Shown: positions 1 through 5,768 of the stretch, piece by piece | How the letters are laid out: every line of letters begins with the position of its first letter | Position numbering within the stretch: position 1 is the stretch's first letter | Source of the DNA: an uncultured Candidatus Saccharibacteria bacterium | GTDB lineage: Bacteria > Patescibacteriota > Saccharimonadia > Saccharimonadales > UBA4665 | Length of the DNA: 15,926 nt | NCBI GenBank assembly: GCA_937988795.1 | Contig: CALKHY010000157.1 | Location: 1-15,926, forward strand | Direction: 5' to 3' | Notes under the pieces: model-generated | The model's input: only the letters and a program-made list of their open reading frames with translations | What the model was told of the DNA's origin: nothing | Databases searched by the model: none | Position numbers and translations under genes: made by a program

Positions 1-12
1 CTCTTCCGATCT
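1..12. other. Residual Illumina adapter at the contig edge
   Basis: The first 12 bases, CTCTTCCGATCT, are identical to the 3' end of the standard Illumina TruSeq adapter. Biological sequence therefore starts at about base 13. Two of these bases help form the apparent TAG stop (11-13, minus strand) of the first reading frame, so that stop is an artefact. Confidence 0.9.
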
Positions 13-229
13 AGATGACGTCCGCCACCATCTCTTCGCGAGTTCTGCGCGGCTTGATGCCTTCTTCCTCGCGGATCCGTAGAATTTCGTCACTAAAGTT
101 CGCGACTTGGTGGATTTGATCAACGTCCACCACGCCGCCAGTGTCGTATACGCCAAGTATGGCAACAAAACCGTTCGCCACCTCGTAGGCAGGAACTACA
201 AAATCAGTTTCATGAACCACAGCACGCAT
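13..229 (-). CDS. Hypothetical protein, C-terminus cut off by the contig edge
   Basis: The visible 72 residues begin MRAVVHETDFVVPAYEV and I do not recognise a family. The N-terminal half is hydrophobic and beta-like and contains GVYDTGGVVDVDQ; the second half is charged and helical (EILRIREEEGIKPRRTREE). The ATG at 229 is preferred over an upstream TTG at 265 because a TATAAA -10-like hexamer lies 7 nt before it, the same spacing as at several other genes here. The apparent stop codon is partly adapter, so the real protein continues beyond the window. It lies downstream of clpP on the same strand, but its own promoter-like site suggests separate transcription. Confidence 0.55.
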
Positions 230-236
230 AATTTCA

Positions 237-242
237 TTTATA
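237..242 (-). promoter_or_regulatory. Putative -10 box of the truncated first gene
   Basis: TATAAA read on the minus strand ends 7 nt before the ATG at 229, so transcription would begin at or next to the start codon. No good -35 box is seen. Confidence 0.35.
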
Positions 243-268
243 CGCGTGCATGGCCGTAACCACAAGCA

Positions 269-291
269 TGTTCCGTATTTTTATCGGAACA
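269..291 (-). terminator. Hairpin downstream of clpP, weak terminator candidate
   Basis: The 7-bp perfect arms TGTTCCG and CGGAACA enclose a 9-nt A/T loop, about 20 bp after the clpP stop. There is no T-tract after it on the minus strand, so it may be a processing or stability hairpin and not a true intrinsic terminator. Confidence 0.35.
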
Positions 292-310
292 ATTAATCAG
301 AATTTAAGAT

Positions 311-934
311 TTACTTAGTTTTTGGCGGGTTCGTGATAATTTTGTCTGCGATGCCGTACTCGACCGCCTCTTTGGCCGTCATCCAGTAGTCGCGCTCCAT
401 GTCGAGCTTGACCTTTTCAATGTCCTGGCCGGTGTTGGCAGCCATGATTTCATTCAGGCGCTGCTTGACGCGCAAGGATTCCTTCAGGTCGATCTCCATG
501 TCGGTCACCTTACCGCGTGTGCCACTGGACGGCTGGTGGATCATCACGGTCGACTCCGGCAACAGGTACCGCTTGCCCTTAGTACCGCTCGAGAGCAGGA
601 AAGCTGCGGCCGACGCCTGCATACCGATACCTACCGTCACCACGTCGTTCGTGACGTACTGCATGGTGTCGTAAATCGCCATGGCGTCGTATACGCTGCC
701 GCCCGGGCTGTTAATGTAGAAGAAGATGTCTTTCTTCGGATCCTCAGCCTGCAGGAACAAAAGTTGCGCAACGATCAGGTTGGCGGTATGCGCGTTTACT
801 TCGGTCCCCAGAAAGATAATGCGGTCCTTAAGCAGACGGCTATAAATGTCGTACGCGCGCTCAACGCGCCCGTCGGTTTCGATAACTGTTGGTACAAGAA
901 TGCTGTTTTGTGGCGTTGTCATATTTTCAAGCAT
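311..934 (-). CDS. clpP: ATP-dependent Clp protease proteolytic subunit
   Basis: This is the cytoplasmic serine peptidase that forms the barrel degrading proteins fed by a Clp ATPase. The 207 residues match the usual length. The catalytic triad is visible: Ser108 in [11 protein letters not shown], His133 in MIHQP and Asp182 in [17 protein letters not shown]. The oxyanion-side motif INSPGGSV is at about 75-81. The Ser motif is slightly unusual, since most relatives have G-Q-A-A-S-M-G. Two starts are possible: ATG 934 or ATG 922 ([15 protein letters not shown]), neither with a Shine-Dalgarno site. A perfect CIRCE operator sits just upstream, so HrcA-type heat-shock repression is expected. No clpX or clpA is in the window. 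tig lies upstream on the same strand, separated by an opposing gene. Confidence 0.97.
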   Translation of the reverse strand: MLENMTTPQNSILVPTVIETDGRVERAYDIYSRLLKDRIIFLGTEVNAHTANLIVAQLLFLQAEDPKKDIFFYINSPGGSVYDAMAIYDTMQYVTNDVVTVGIGMQASAAAFLLSSGTKGKRYLLPESTVMIHQPSSGTRGKVTDMEIDLKESLRVKQRLNEIMAANTGQDIEKVKLDMERDYWMTAKEAVEYGIADKIITNPPKTK

Positions 935-940
935 ACCGGG

Positions 941-967
941 TTAGCACTCGAAATGCAAGAGTGCTAA
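941..967 (-). promoter_or_regulatory. CIRCE operator (HrcA site) of clpP
   Basis: TTAGCACTC, a 9-nt spacer, then GAGTGCTAA: an exact match to the CIRCE consensus in both arms and spacer length. It lies 6 nt upstream of the first clpP ATG, the usual place for HrcA repression of heat-shock genes. I could not identify the clpP promoter boxes confidently in the A/T-rich stretch 968-1026. Confidence 0.95.
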
Positions 968-989
968 AATTTTTTTCATCAAAACTAAA

Positions 990-1018
990 TTGCGTGTATG
1001 TCTATAATCTTATATAAT
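990..1018 (+). promoter_or_regulatory. Promoter of the unknown gene at 1027
   Basis: A -35-like TTGCGT (990-995), a 17-nt spacer and a perfect -10 TATAAT (1013-1018). The predicted start of transcription is about 1024-1027, so the mRNA would be leaderless. A second TATAAT at 1003-1008 has no convincing -35. Confidence 0.6.
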
Positions 1019-1026
1019 TAAAATAT

Positions 1027-2136
1027 ATGTCTGAAACTCGTCCTCCTCGATCTGAATTTAGCGGCACGGCCGCCGAGCTTAATATATCGGCAGTAGTTGA
1101 TGTTGATGGAATACGGGCAGCTTTGGCCATAGGACATTTAAAGCTCAAGCTGGCCTCTTATGGAGATATAGATCTCACGCCCAGCGTACCGGACTCTATG
1201 ATTCCAACCCTCCAGGCGTGCGCAGAGACCGAACACGATGCCAGGCTTGCACACTACCGCGGTACTCAGGCATTACTCAACGTTATGGGCATAAATACCG
1301 ACGAGCATATAGCAGAAGACCAGCAATCAACAGAGCAAATAATAACCGTATGGCGCTATGGTAGTGTTAACATCGGCCTCGAACATCCTGCCCCAGTTGC
1401 TATCCAGGTAATGTGCGAAATGGGGCGCGACCCTGATTTGAATACGGTTACGATAGAAAACATTAAAGCCACGGCCCATCCGCTCTTCCCGGCCGCACTA
1501 AAATTCTATGATTCCGATAGCGCGCACTACTTTTCGGGAGGCATCATGGCTTTCAAGGCCGGAGGAACAGACCTTACACTGCCAGATCTCGGACGACCGC
1601 CGGTTTCATTCCTGGCAGCAAAACGAAGTATCATTGACCATTTAATAAAACAGGGTCGAGCCGAGGCGACGAAAAAGATAGCCGACGAGCTTGTGGTGCT
1701 ACCCTCCCTTAAACATGAGGGTAGATTGTCCTTGGATCTGGAGATCGGCAGAATGGCGTATGTGTTTGAACTAGAAAAACTCGATGAACTACATCGGCAC
1801 CTGGATGCGACTTTCACAGGCAATGACAGCCGCGACCAGATTATGAGAATGCTGTCGGACGTCCGCTGTTATAATGCACTGTGGTCTGTAATTCGAAGAA
1901 ATAAAGACGCTTCAAAGAGGCTAATCACCTTCTTGGAAAAATACCACGAATATGCACGCATGGTACGCGACTCTATGCATAGCTCGGTGATATACAAATT
2001 TAAAGACGCGATGCATGAATATCACATCGACAAAATCAACGCACGAACCGAAAAACTCGGGTTCCTTACCGGGCTCTTCTCGAACACAAAACCGCTGCAG
2101 GAAGACGAGATAAGAAAAGCGATTGCGAGCAAGTAG
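1027..2136 (+). CDS. Hypothetical protein, 369 aa, between clpP and tig
   Basis: I do not recognise this protein. It has no signal peptide or membrane segment. The N-terminal third is mixed alpha/beta; a Gly-rich stretch HYFSGGIMAFKAGG lies near residue 168; the C-terminal half looks helical and charged (IGRMAYVFELEKLDELHRHL and later FLEKYHEYARMVRDSM). The start at ATG 1027 follows a good promoter with only 8 nt from the -10 box and no ribosome site, so it is probably leaderless. It runs against both neighbours and converges on tig with a 34-bp gap and no clear terminator. Its position splits the usual tig-clpP neighbourhood, which suggests a later insertion. Confidence 0.8.
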   Translation: MSETRPPRSEFSGTAAELNISAVVDVDGIRAALAIGHLKLKLASYGDIDLTPSVPDSMIPTLQACAETEHDARLAHYRGTQALLNVMGINTDEHIAEDQQSTEQIITVWRYGSVNIGLEHPAPVAIQVMCEMGRDPDLNTVTIENIKATAHPLFPAALKFYDSDSAHYFSGGIMAFKAGGTDLTLPDLGRPPVSFLAAKRSIIDHLIKQGRAEATKKIADELVVLPSLKHEGRLSLDLEIGRMAYVFELEKLDELHRHLDATFTGNDSRDQIMRMLSDVRCYNALWSVIRRNKDASKRLITFLEKYHEYARMVRDSMHSSVIYKFKDAMHEYHIDKINARTEKLGFLTGLFSNTKPLQEDEIRKAIASK

Positions 2137-2170
2137 CCTCTTAAGGCAGTATCAATACCTGCTCGATTAC

Positions 2171-3457
2171 TTATTTACTAGTGGCGTACTCTTTGAGCTT
2201 GGCCATGGTTTTGTCGGTAAGGATGCGGCTGGCGATCGTACGACGGCCGGATGGCTTGTCGAGTTCCGCCTGCATCTGGGCGTCCGGATAGCGGGCTTTT
2301 AGGATTTGGATTTGCACCTCGAGTTCCTCGGGCGTGACTTCCAGATTTTCCTTTTCAGCGACCTCGCTCAAAACCAGACCGGCTTTTACGCGCAGCTCGG
2401 CCTGCGGGCGCTGCTTCTCACGGTAGCTTTCGGGGGTAAGCCCCTCACTTTCTAGCCATTCCTGCCAAGTCATGCCGCGGTATACCAAGCGCTCGCGTTG
2501 CTCTTTCTCCAGCAGGTCGAGCTGCTCCTCGATCAGCACCTCCGGTATGGCAACTTTCGTTTTCTCGGCTATCTTGGTCAGCAGTTCATCGCCGAACTTC
2601 AGCTCGGCCTCGTTTTCTTTGCGCGCCGTCAGCTCTTTCTTGATATCTTCCTTCAGTTCGGCAACAGTATTGAACGGGCCGACCTTGGCGGCGAATTCGT
2701 CGTCAACTTTCGGCTCGATGACTTCCTGAACCTGCTTCACCTTAACGGTGAACTCAACCTTGCGATTCTGCAGCGCCTTGAGGCCGTAGTCTTTGGGAAA
2801 GGTCAACACAAACGTCTTCTCGTCGCCAGCCTTCATGCCAATCAAGTTGTCCTCGAAACCAGGGATGAAAGTGTTCGAGCCGAGCACGAGCGGATAGTCC
2901 TGACCATCAGCCCCTTGGATCGCTTCCTTGGTTTTGGCGTCAACACCCTTAAAGTCGATCCAAACCTGGTCTTTCGCCTTCGCCGCGCGGTCAACGTCTT
3001 TCTTTTCGGCCTCGCGGATACGGAGGTTGGCGATAACCTCATCCACCTCCTTGGCGGTCACGCTCACCTTCTCGCGAGCCACCTTAATGTTTTTGTAGTC
3101 TGGCAACTTGACTTCGCCGACTACCTCAACCTCGGCCTCGACCTCAAGCGTATCGAACGGCACAAACTTGGTGATCTTGATCTGCGGTTGCGAAACCGGC
3201 CGCAAACCTTCGTGGTCAACGGCGGCAACGTACAGGCGGTTCAGTGCGTGCTCCAGAAATTCCGTTTGTAAACGATTCGGGTCAACAGCCTTCTCGACCA
3301 GCGACAGCGGCGCCTTACCCTGGCGAAAACCGGCAATTTTCACAGACTGCGCAAACTCCCGCAGCACCTTCTCCTTTTCAGAAGCCAGCAGATCGGCATC
3401 AGCAACGAGCGTTAATGAAACTTTTGTGTCTGATAGAAATTTCTTGGTAACTTGCAT
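2171..3457 (-). CDS. tig: Trigger factor, ribosome-bound chaperone
   Basis: Trigger factor binds near the ribosomal exit tunnel through protein L23 and shields nascent chains. The ribosome-binding signature GFRQGKAP is at residues 43-50. The N domain covers about 1-110, the FKBP-type PPIase domain about 150-240 (FIPGFEDNLIGMKAGDEKTF) and the helical C domain about 240-428. The length of 428 residues fits the family. The frame stays open upstream to 3598, but the 47 extra residues run over the end of the next gene and look non-coding. ATG 3457 (MQVTKKFLSD) is the normal start. It has no ribosome site, carries an extended -10 8 nt upstream, and lies in the centre of a perfect palindrome. Confidence 0.96.
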   Translation of the reverse strand: MQVTKKFLSDTKVSLTLVADADLLASEKEKVLREFAQSVKIAGFRQGKAPLSLVEKAVDPNRLQTEFLEHALNRLYVAAVDHEGLRPVSQPQIKITKFVPFDTLEVEAEVEVVGEVKLPDYKNIKVAREKVSVTAKEVDEVIANLRIREAEKKDVDRAAKAKDQVWIDFKGVDAKTKEAIQGADGQDYPLVLGSNTFIPGFEDNLIGMKAGDEKTFVLTFPKDYGLKALQNRKVEFTVKVKQVQEVIEPKVDDEFAAKVGPFNTVAELKEDIKKELTARKENEAELKFGDELLTKIAEKTKVAIPEVLIEEQLDLLEKEQRERLVYRGMTWQEWLESEGLTPESYREKQRPQAELRVKAGLVLSEVAEKENLEVTPEELEVQIQILKARYPDAQMQAELDKPSGRRTIASRILTDKTMAKLKEYATSK

Positions 3458-3466
3458 AGTTACCAA
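3444..3466 (-). promoter_or_regulatory. Perfect palindrome centred on the tig start codon
   Basis: On the minus strand, arm TTGGTAACT, 5-nt centre ATGCA, arm AGTTACCAA: 9 of 9 bp complementary. The ATG is the first codon of tig. If transcription starts at the ATG, as the -10 suggests, the 5' arm is not transcribed and this would be a 23-bp DNA operator. If transcription starts further upstream, the mRNA would hold its start codon in a hairpin loop. Confidence 0.6.
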
Positions 3467-3474
3467 CTCTATCA
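3466..3474 (-). promoter_or_regulatory. Extended -10 of tig
   Basis: TG-A-TAGAGT on the minus strand, a 4/6 hexamer with the TGN extension, ends 8 nt before the tig ATG. It overlaps the outer base of the palindrome. Confidence 0.4.
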
Positions 3475-3491
3475 GATTTTTATCTGTTTGA

Positions 3492-3932
3492 CTAGAGTTT
3501 CCAGAGCGCGATGAGGACGGCCAAAAGCCAAAAACCCTCTGTCGCAATACCCCACCCACGCTCGAATTGCAGCTTGCTATGCCAGCGCATGATGGCATTA
3601 TGCGGTTTACTAGCCAGCCCTTTTACCTCACGGATAAAATTTGGTAGCCACATGAGATCCGGCGCCGTAGCGGCCATGGCCGCCAGAGCAATAAGCAGCG
3701 CGTGCTGTGGCATGGCCAGCATCATAAACAGCACAAAACCCACTCCAGCAATCGTGTCTAGCAAAATAATGCGCCGGAAGATCTTGTGTCGACCGTCCAA
3801 GTGATTACTGCCCCAGTGCGGCAGCTTATCAAGCACAAAATGCGAGACGAACGCGAGCGGCAAAGCAAAAACAGCGTGCGGCACTGCTACAGCAATCGCG
3901 ACTCCAGTTGCGGCATGGCTCAAGCCAGTCAT
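3492..3932 (-). CDS. Small integral membrane protein, possibly YdjM/DUF457-like
   Basis: This 146-residue protein has about four hydrophobic segments. Conserved-looking His/Asp positions sit near them: SHAATG at 5-10, SHFVLDKLPHW at 30-40, and APDLMW at about 90. Short membrane proteins with early SH..TG, a later H..LD and PD motifs recall the YdjM-like metal-dependent hydrolase group, but I infer this from pattern only. The start is secure: an AGGAGG site (plus-strand cctcct, 3936-3941) lies 4 nt before the ATG. tig follows 34 bp downstream with its own promoter-like site. Confidence 0.75.
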   Translation of the reverse strand: MTGLSHAATGVAIAVAVPHAVFALPLAFVSHFVLDKLPHWGSNHLDGRHKIFRRIILLDTIAGVGFVLFMMLAMPQHALLIALAAMAATAPDLMWLPNFIREVKGLASKPHNAIMRWHSKLQFERGWGIATEGFWLLAVLIALWKL

Positions 3933-3935
3933 GTA

Positions 3936-3941
3936 CCCTCC
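3936..3941 (-). promoter_or_regulatory. Strong ribosome binding site
   Basis: A full AGGAGG Shine-Dalgarno sequence lies 4 nt upstream of the ATG at 3932. It shows that this genome does use Shine-Dalgarno sites at some genes, in contrast to the leaderless-looking ones. Confidence 0.8.
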
Positions 3942-3994
3942 TTTTGCCCACTTTATTCGAGAGTTCCCGACATGATTCGGGCCTTGCGATACGT

Positions 3995-4022
3995 ATTATA
4001 CGCCTGGTGCAAGGCATGAAAA
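3995..4022 (-). promoter_or_regulatory. Promoter of the small membrane protein gene
   Basis: A perfect -10 TATAAT (4000 to 3995) with TTTTCA, 4/6 of the -35 consensus, 16 nt upstream (4022 to 4017). The leader is about 55 nt. The -10 sits inside the short palindrome CGTAT-A-ATACG, which could be an operator half. Confidence 0.55.
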
Positions 4023-4041
4023 AGTGCCCGCGCTTTTACTC

Positions 4042-4251
4042 TTACCCCTCACGCACGACAGACAGCACAGCGATCGCGACCATAGTAGTCAAGCCTGGCG
4101 CAACAAAAATCCTGTTTCTCTTGTGGCGTCGAAGTTCTTCCGGCGTTAAGGACTTAGGCGGCTGTTTTAGGGCTCGGCGGTTAATAAGCGTCTGTATACC
4201 CCAAGCCAACACCAGACAGAACGTAATTACCATTGCTGCGGATGCAAGCAA
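4042..4251 (-). CDS. Small two-helix membrane protein, 69 aa
   Basis: Two hydrophobic segments (about residues 3-22 and 48-65) flank a strongly basic loop (RRALK and RRHKRNR), so by the positive-inside rule both ends face out and the loop faces the cytoplasm. I do not recognise the family. The start is uncertain: TTG 4251 or ATG 4233 (MVITFCLVLAWGIQ). No ATG or GTG lies further up before an in-frame stop, and no clear ribosome site is seen. It is probably real because of its clean membrane topology. Confidence 0.5.
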   Translation of the reverse strand: MLASAAMVITFCLVLAWGIQTLINRRALKQPPKSLTPEELRRHKRNRIFVAPGLTTMVAIAVLSVVREG

Positions 4252-4422
4252 ACCACTATCGTCTGTTTTCTCGAAAAATCGCCGTTAGTATGATACCGAT
4301 CAACAAGTATCGCGAACGATATGTTGGTGGACTATACAAGCGAACTCACAAAAACTTATGATACGCACTGTTTACCAAAAAATCGCCAAGTTTCACCTAA
4401 CCATTGTTGCACCTGAATAGCT
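4252..4422. other. Non-coding stretch
   Basis: I see no gene, RNA or strong repeat here. It lies upstream of the small two-helix gene and downstream of the terminator of the partial tRNA-Leu tail. No convincing promoter box stands out. Confidence 0.4.
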
Positions 4423-4452
4423 AAAAAATACCCCGAACGTTCGCTTAGGGTA
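4423..4452 (-). terminator. Intrinsic terminator behind the partial tRNA-Leu tail
   Basis: On the minus strand TACCC ... GGGTA closes a hairpin with the inner palindrome CGAACGTTCG, followed by a T-tract with six T (plus-strand A 4423-4428). It begins only 5 nt after the CCA of the partial tRNA tail, like a terminator of a former tRNA gene. Confidence 0.75.
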
Positions 4453-4456
4453 ATTG

Positions 4457-4475
4457 TTGGTGGGCGAGAGAGGAC
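4457..4475 (-). repeat. Partial copy of the tRNA-Leu 3' end (19-bp direct repeat)
   Basis: Plus-strand ttggtgggcgagagaggac is identical to 4597-4615, the 3' T-stem half, acceptor strand and CCA of tRNA-Leu(GAG). The 5' part of a tRNA is missing, so it cannot be a working gene. It has the same strand as the intact tRNA, 140 bp downstream of it, and its own terminator. Confidence 0.9.
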
Positions 4476-4501
4476 AGCGCTCCGGCTATCTGCGCGGGGC
4501 T

Positions 4502-4540
4502 AACCTCCCCGTTCGCTTCGCTCACTCTCAACTGGAGGTT
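4502..4540. repeat. T-arm inverted repeat with a CGCTTCGC centre (Leu element)
   Basis: The 7-bp arms aacctcc (4502-4508) and ggaggtt (4534-4540) enclose 25 nt that contain cgcttcgc (4514-4521). The right arm extends to ggaggttcaa (4534-4543), 10 identical bases of the tRNA-Leu T-arm in opposite orientation to the gene. A second small hairpin, cgggg/ccccg, lies at 4495-4511. Confidence 0.7.
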
Positions 4541-4558
4541 CAACCCATTTCGATCAGA

Positions 4559-4600
4559 CCAATCCAAAAAGGCCGACTTTCGCCGACCTCTTTGGATTGG
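4559..4600 (-). terminator. Terminator fused to tRNA-Leu
   Basis: On the minus-strand RNA two 19-nt arms pair fully with G-U pairs allowed, around a GAAA tetraloop. The stem begins with the tRNA's own CCA. The classic core is AAAGAGGUCGGC-GAAA-GUCGGCCUUUUU, with the U-tract inside the longer stem. Confidence 0.85.
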
Positions 4601-4681
4601 TGGGCGAGAGAGGACTTGAACCTCCACGCCTTGCGGCACATGCACCTCAAGCATGCGTGTCTACCATTCCACCACTCGCCC
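4598..4681 (-). tRNA. tRNA-Leu (anticodon GAG)
   Basis: The cloverleaf is complete over 84 nt. Acceptor GGGCGAG pairs with CTCGCCC and is followed by A and an encoded CCA. The anticodon stem CATGC/GCATG holds loop TTGAGGT with anticodon GAG, reading CUC/CUU. The long variable arm (GCC-GCAA-GGC) is typical of class II leucine tRNAs, and the T-arm is GGAGG-TTCAAGT-CCTCT. No intron is present. The endonuclease frame upstream overlaps the first 35 nt on the same strand. An extended -10 inside that frame probably drives this gene. A structured partial copy of its 3' end lies downstream. Confidence 0.97.
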
Positions 4682-5339
4682 TTACTGGCGTTATTTTACC
4701 ACAAGAATCTGAAGTAATGAAGTCCATAAATTTATCGTATTTTCTTGTTAGTTTGTAGGCGGGTCGATTATGGTACATAGCATGAAAAATCAGTCGTGAG
4801 TTCTTTTTAGCGTATGTAAGCGTGTGGACCCTCGTTTTGCTTTGTATTTTGCCTGGCGATGTGCCGATAAGGCGTGCATTTTGGCCATCTAGCCAGACCA
4901 AAAAGTTGGGACTGGCACTGGCAAAGCTAGTGTAGTACATGTAGCTTTTGTTCCAGCGAGGGTCTATGTAGCCGTAAATTGTTCCGTCGCCATCAAAGTG
5001 ACCCCTTAAGAAAGCGAAGTAATATTCGTCCGGCAAGTCAACAGATTGGATTGTCTTGCTTTTAGCTGGCGTTATCCCGGCTAGAATAAGAAAATCATAC
5101 AGGGCTGCGTCGGCGAACTGAAACTGGTAGGTGCTTGTTTTGAACTGGCCTATCTTAGTGCCAATTTTCAAATGCTCTTTGTGCAATATTGTTTGTGTCA
5201 TCTGAATAATGTCTATATCTTTAGAGGTTAGGGCAATATGCCGACCGTCTCCTATCAAGCAACCATCCGAGGTCAGGAGGCCTACCAAGTAAGCCAAGTC
5301 ATTATTCCAAGTATAAAAACGTTTTCGTTTATATCGCAT
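4647..5339 (-). CDS. LAGLIDADG homing endonuclease, ending inside tRNA-Leu
   Basis: This 230-residue protein has the two motifs of single-chain LAGLIDADG endonucleases, which cut long DNA sites and spread by repair: LAYLVGLLTSDG at 15-26 (acidic residue Asp25) and FLRGHFDGDGTIY at 110-122 (Asp118). The spacing of about 95 residues is normal. Many relatives sit in introns or inteins, but here no intron or host gene surrounds it, so it is free-standing. The last residues from Arg220 (ASGGMVDTHA) and the TGA are encoded by the first 35 nt of tRNA-Leu. By eye the gene is more A/T-rich than its neighbours, consistent with transfer. ATG 5339 has no ribosome site and an extended -10 only 6 nt upstream, so it is probably leaderless. 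The target site is unknown. Confidence 0.9.
   Translation of the reverse strand: MRYKRKRFYTWNNDLAYLVGLLTSDGCLIGDGRHIALTSKDIDIIQMTQTILHKEHLKIGTKIGQFKTSTYQFQFADAALYDFLILAGITPAKSKTIQSVDLPDEYYFAFLRGHFDGDGTIYGYIDPRWNKSYMYYTSFASASPNFLVWLDGQNARLIGTSPGKIQSKTRVHTLTYAKKNSRLIFHAMYHNRPAYKLTRKYDKFMDFITSDSCGKITPVRASGGMVDTHA
4693..4701 (-). promoter_or_regulatory. Extended -10 of tRNA-Leu inside the endonuclease gene
   Basis: TG-G-TAAAAT on the minus strand, with the hexamer at 4698-4693, places transcription start at about 4686, a few bases before the tRNA. It lies within the C-terminal codons of the endonuclease, so the tRNA keeps its own promoter. Confidence 0.5.
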
Positions 5340-5345
5340 GGCGGG

Positions 5346-5354
5346 ATCATAGCA
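5346..5354 (-). promoter_or_regulatory. Extended -10 of the homing endonuclease
   Basis: TG-C-TATGAT on the minus strand, 6 nt before ATG 5339. Transcription would begin at the start codon. No -35 match is needed with an extended -10, and none is evident. Confidence 0.5.
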
Positions 5355-5402
5355 TACTTTGCCTCGATTGCTGCTAATGTGGCCTATTTAAACTATTTGC
5401 GG

Positions 5403-5408
5403 TATAAT
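5403..5408 (+). promoter_or_regulatory. -10 box of tRNA-Val(CAC)
   Basis: A perfect TATAAT lies 19 bp before the mature tRNA 5' end, giving a leader of about 13 nt. The -35 is not clear. This promoter diverges from that of the endonuclease. Confidence 0.6.
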
Positions 5409-5427
5409 ATATAAAACAACAAGTGTT

Positions 5428-5504
5428 GGGTTTGTAGCTCAGCTGGCTAGAGCGCGGCGTTCACATCGCCGAGGTCGGGGGTTCGAGCCCCTCCAAACCC
5501 ACCA
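5428..5504 (+). tRNA. tRNA-Val (anticodon CAC)
   Basis: A 77-nt cloverleaf with encoded CCA. Acceptor GGGTTTG pairs with CAAACCC; the anticodon stem CGGCG/CGCCG holds loop TTCACAT with anticodon CAC for GUG; the T-arm is GGGGG-TTCGAGC-CCCTC. The bases after the CCA form a hairpin CCATTC...GAATGG that includes the CCA, followed by a strong terminator. Confidence 0.97.
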
Positions 5505-5535
5505 TTCTTCGCTAAAGCTTCGAATGGCAGGCCAT

Positions 5536-5569
5536 CCTTCATTGCAATCTCCGAGCAATGAAGGTTTTT
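5536..5569 (+). terminator. Terminator of tRNA-Val(CAC)
   Basis: Perfect 10-bp arms ccttcattgc and gcaatgaagg with a 9-nt loop, followed by TTTTTGTTTTT. Confidence 0.92.
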
Positions 5570-5587
5570 GTTTTTCTTGAAAAGGGC

Positions 5588-5628
5588 CAAAATAAGAGAC
5601 CGAGTTGAACTCGGTCTCTTATTTTGGT
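5588..5628 (-). terminator. Terminator fused to the partial tRNA-Val tail
   Basis: Near-perfect inverted repeat with 20-nt arms beginning ccaaaataagagaccgag around a 1-nt centre. On the minus strand the stem starts with the CCA of the partial tRNA tail, just as at the intact tRNA genes. With its A/T outer arms it could act in both directions. Confidence 0.85.
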
Positions 5629-5640
5629 GGGCGCTGAGGG
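5623..5640 (-). repeat. Partial copy of the tRNA-Val(UAC) 3' end (18-bp direct repeat)
   Basis: Plus-strand ttttggtgggcgctgagg is identical to 5807-5824, the acceptor strand, CCA and part of the T-stem of tRNA-Val(UAC), 184 bp away on the same strand. The rest of a tRNA is absent. Confidence 0.9.
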
Positions 5641-5768
5641 ATTATAGCTTCACGCCGGCTCGCCTTTGGATTTTTAAGGAGTGGCGAGTCGGGTTCTGCA
5701 TATATTTTCGCTGACCACGAAAATATCGAACCCATGACGCTTCGCGGGGTTCGAGACGCGGCAATCGG
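5641..5768. repeat. Structured non-coding insert of the Val element
   Basis: Three inverted repeats are packed here: ggctcgcc (5657-5664) with ggcgagtc (5683-5690, one mismatch); atattttcg (5702-5710) with cgaaaatat (5718-5726), 9 bp; and tcgaaccc (5726-5733) with gggttcga (5747-5754), 8 bp. The last pair matches tRNA T-arm sequence, and its loop contains cgcttcgc (5738-5745), as in the Leu element. Bases 5746-5755 are an inverted 10-nt copy of the tRNA-Val T-arm. No coding region is seen. Confidence 0.7.

Noticed and set aside
2498..3271. 257-residue plus-strand frame inside tig
   Set aside because: It lies fully antisense to a clear trigger factor and has no ribosome site or family motif; it is a shadow of tig codon use.
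3458..3598. N-terminal extension of the tig frame by 47 residues
   Set aside because: It runs over the end of the upstream gene and has no similarity to the trigger factor N-domain; the normal start is at 3457.
4457..4615. attL/attR of an intact integrated element at tRNA-Leu
   Set aside because: Only 121 bp lie between the repeats and no integrase gene is in the window; at most it is a reduced scar.
4454..4717. Plus-strand frame of 87 residues across tRNA-Leu
   Set aside because: It is made of tRNA, terminator and tail-repeat sequence and cannot be a protein gene.
4598..5339. Group I intron hosting the LAGLIDADG gene in tRNA-Leu
   Set aside because: The tRNA is contiguous and folds fully, and the endonuclease lies upstream of it, not within it.
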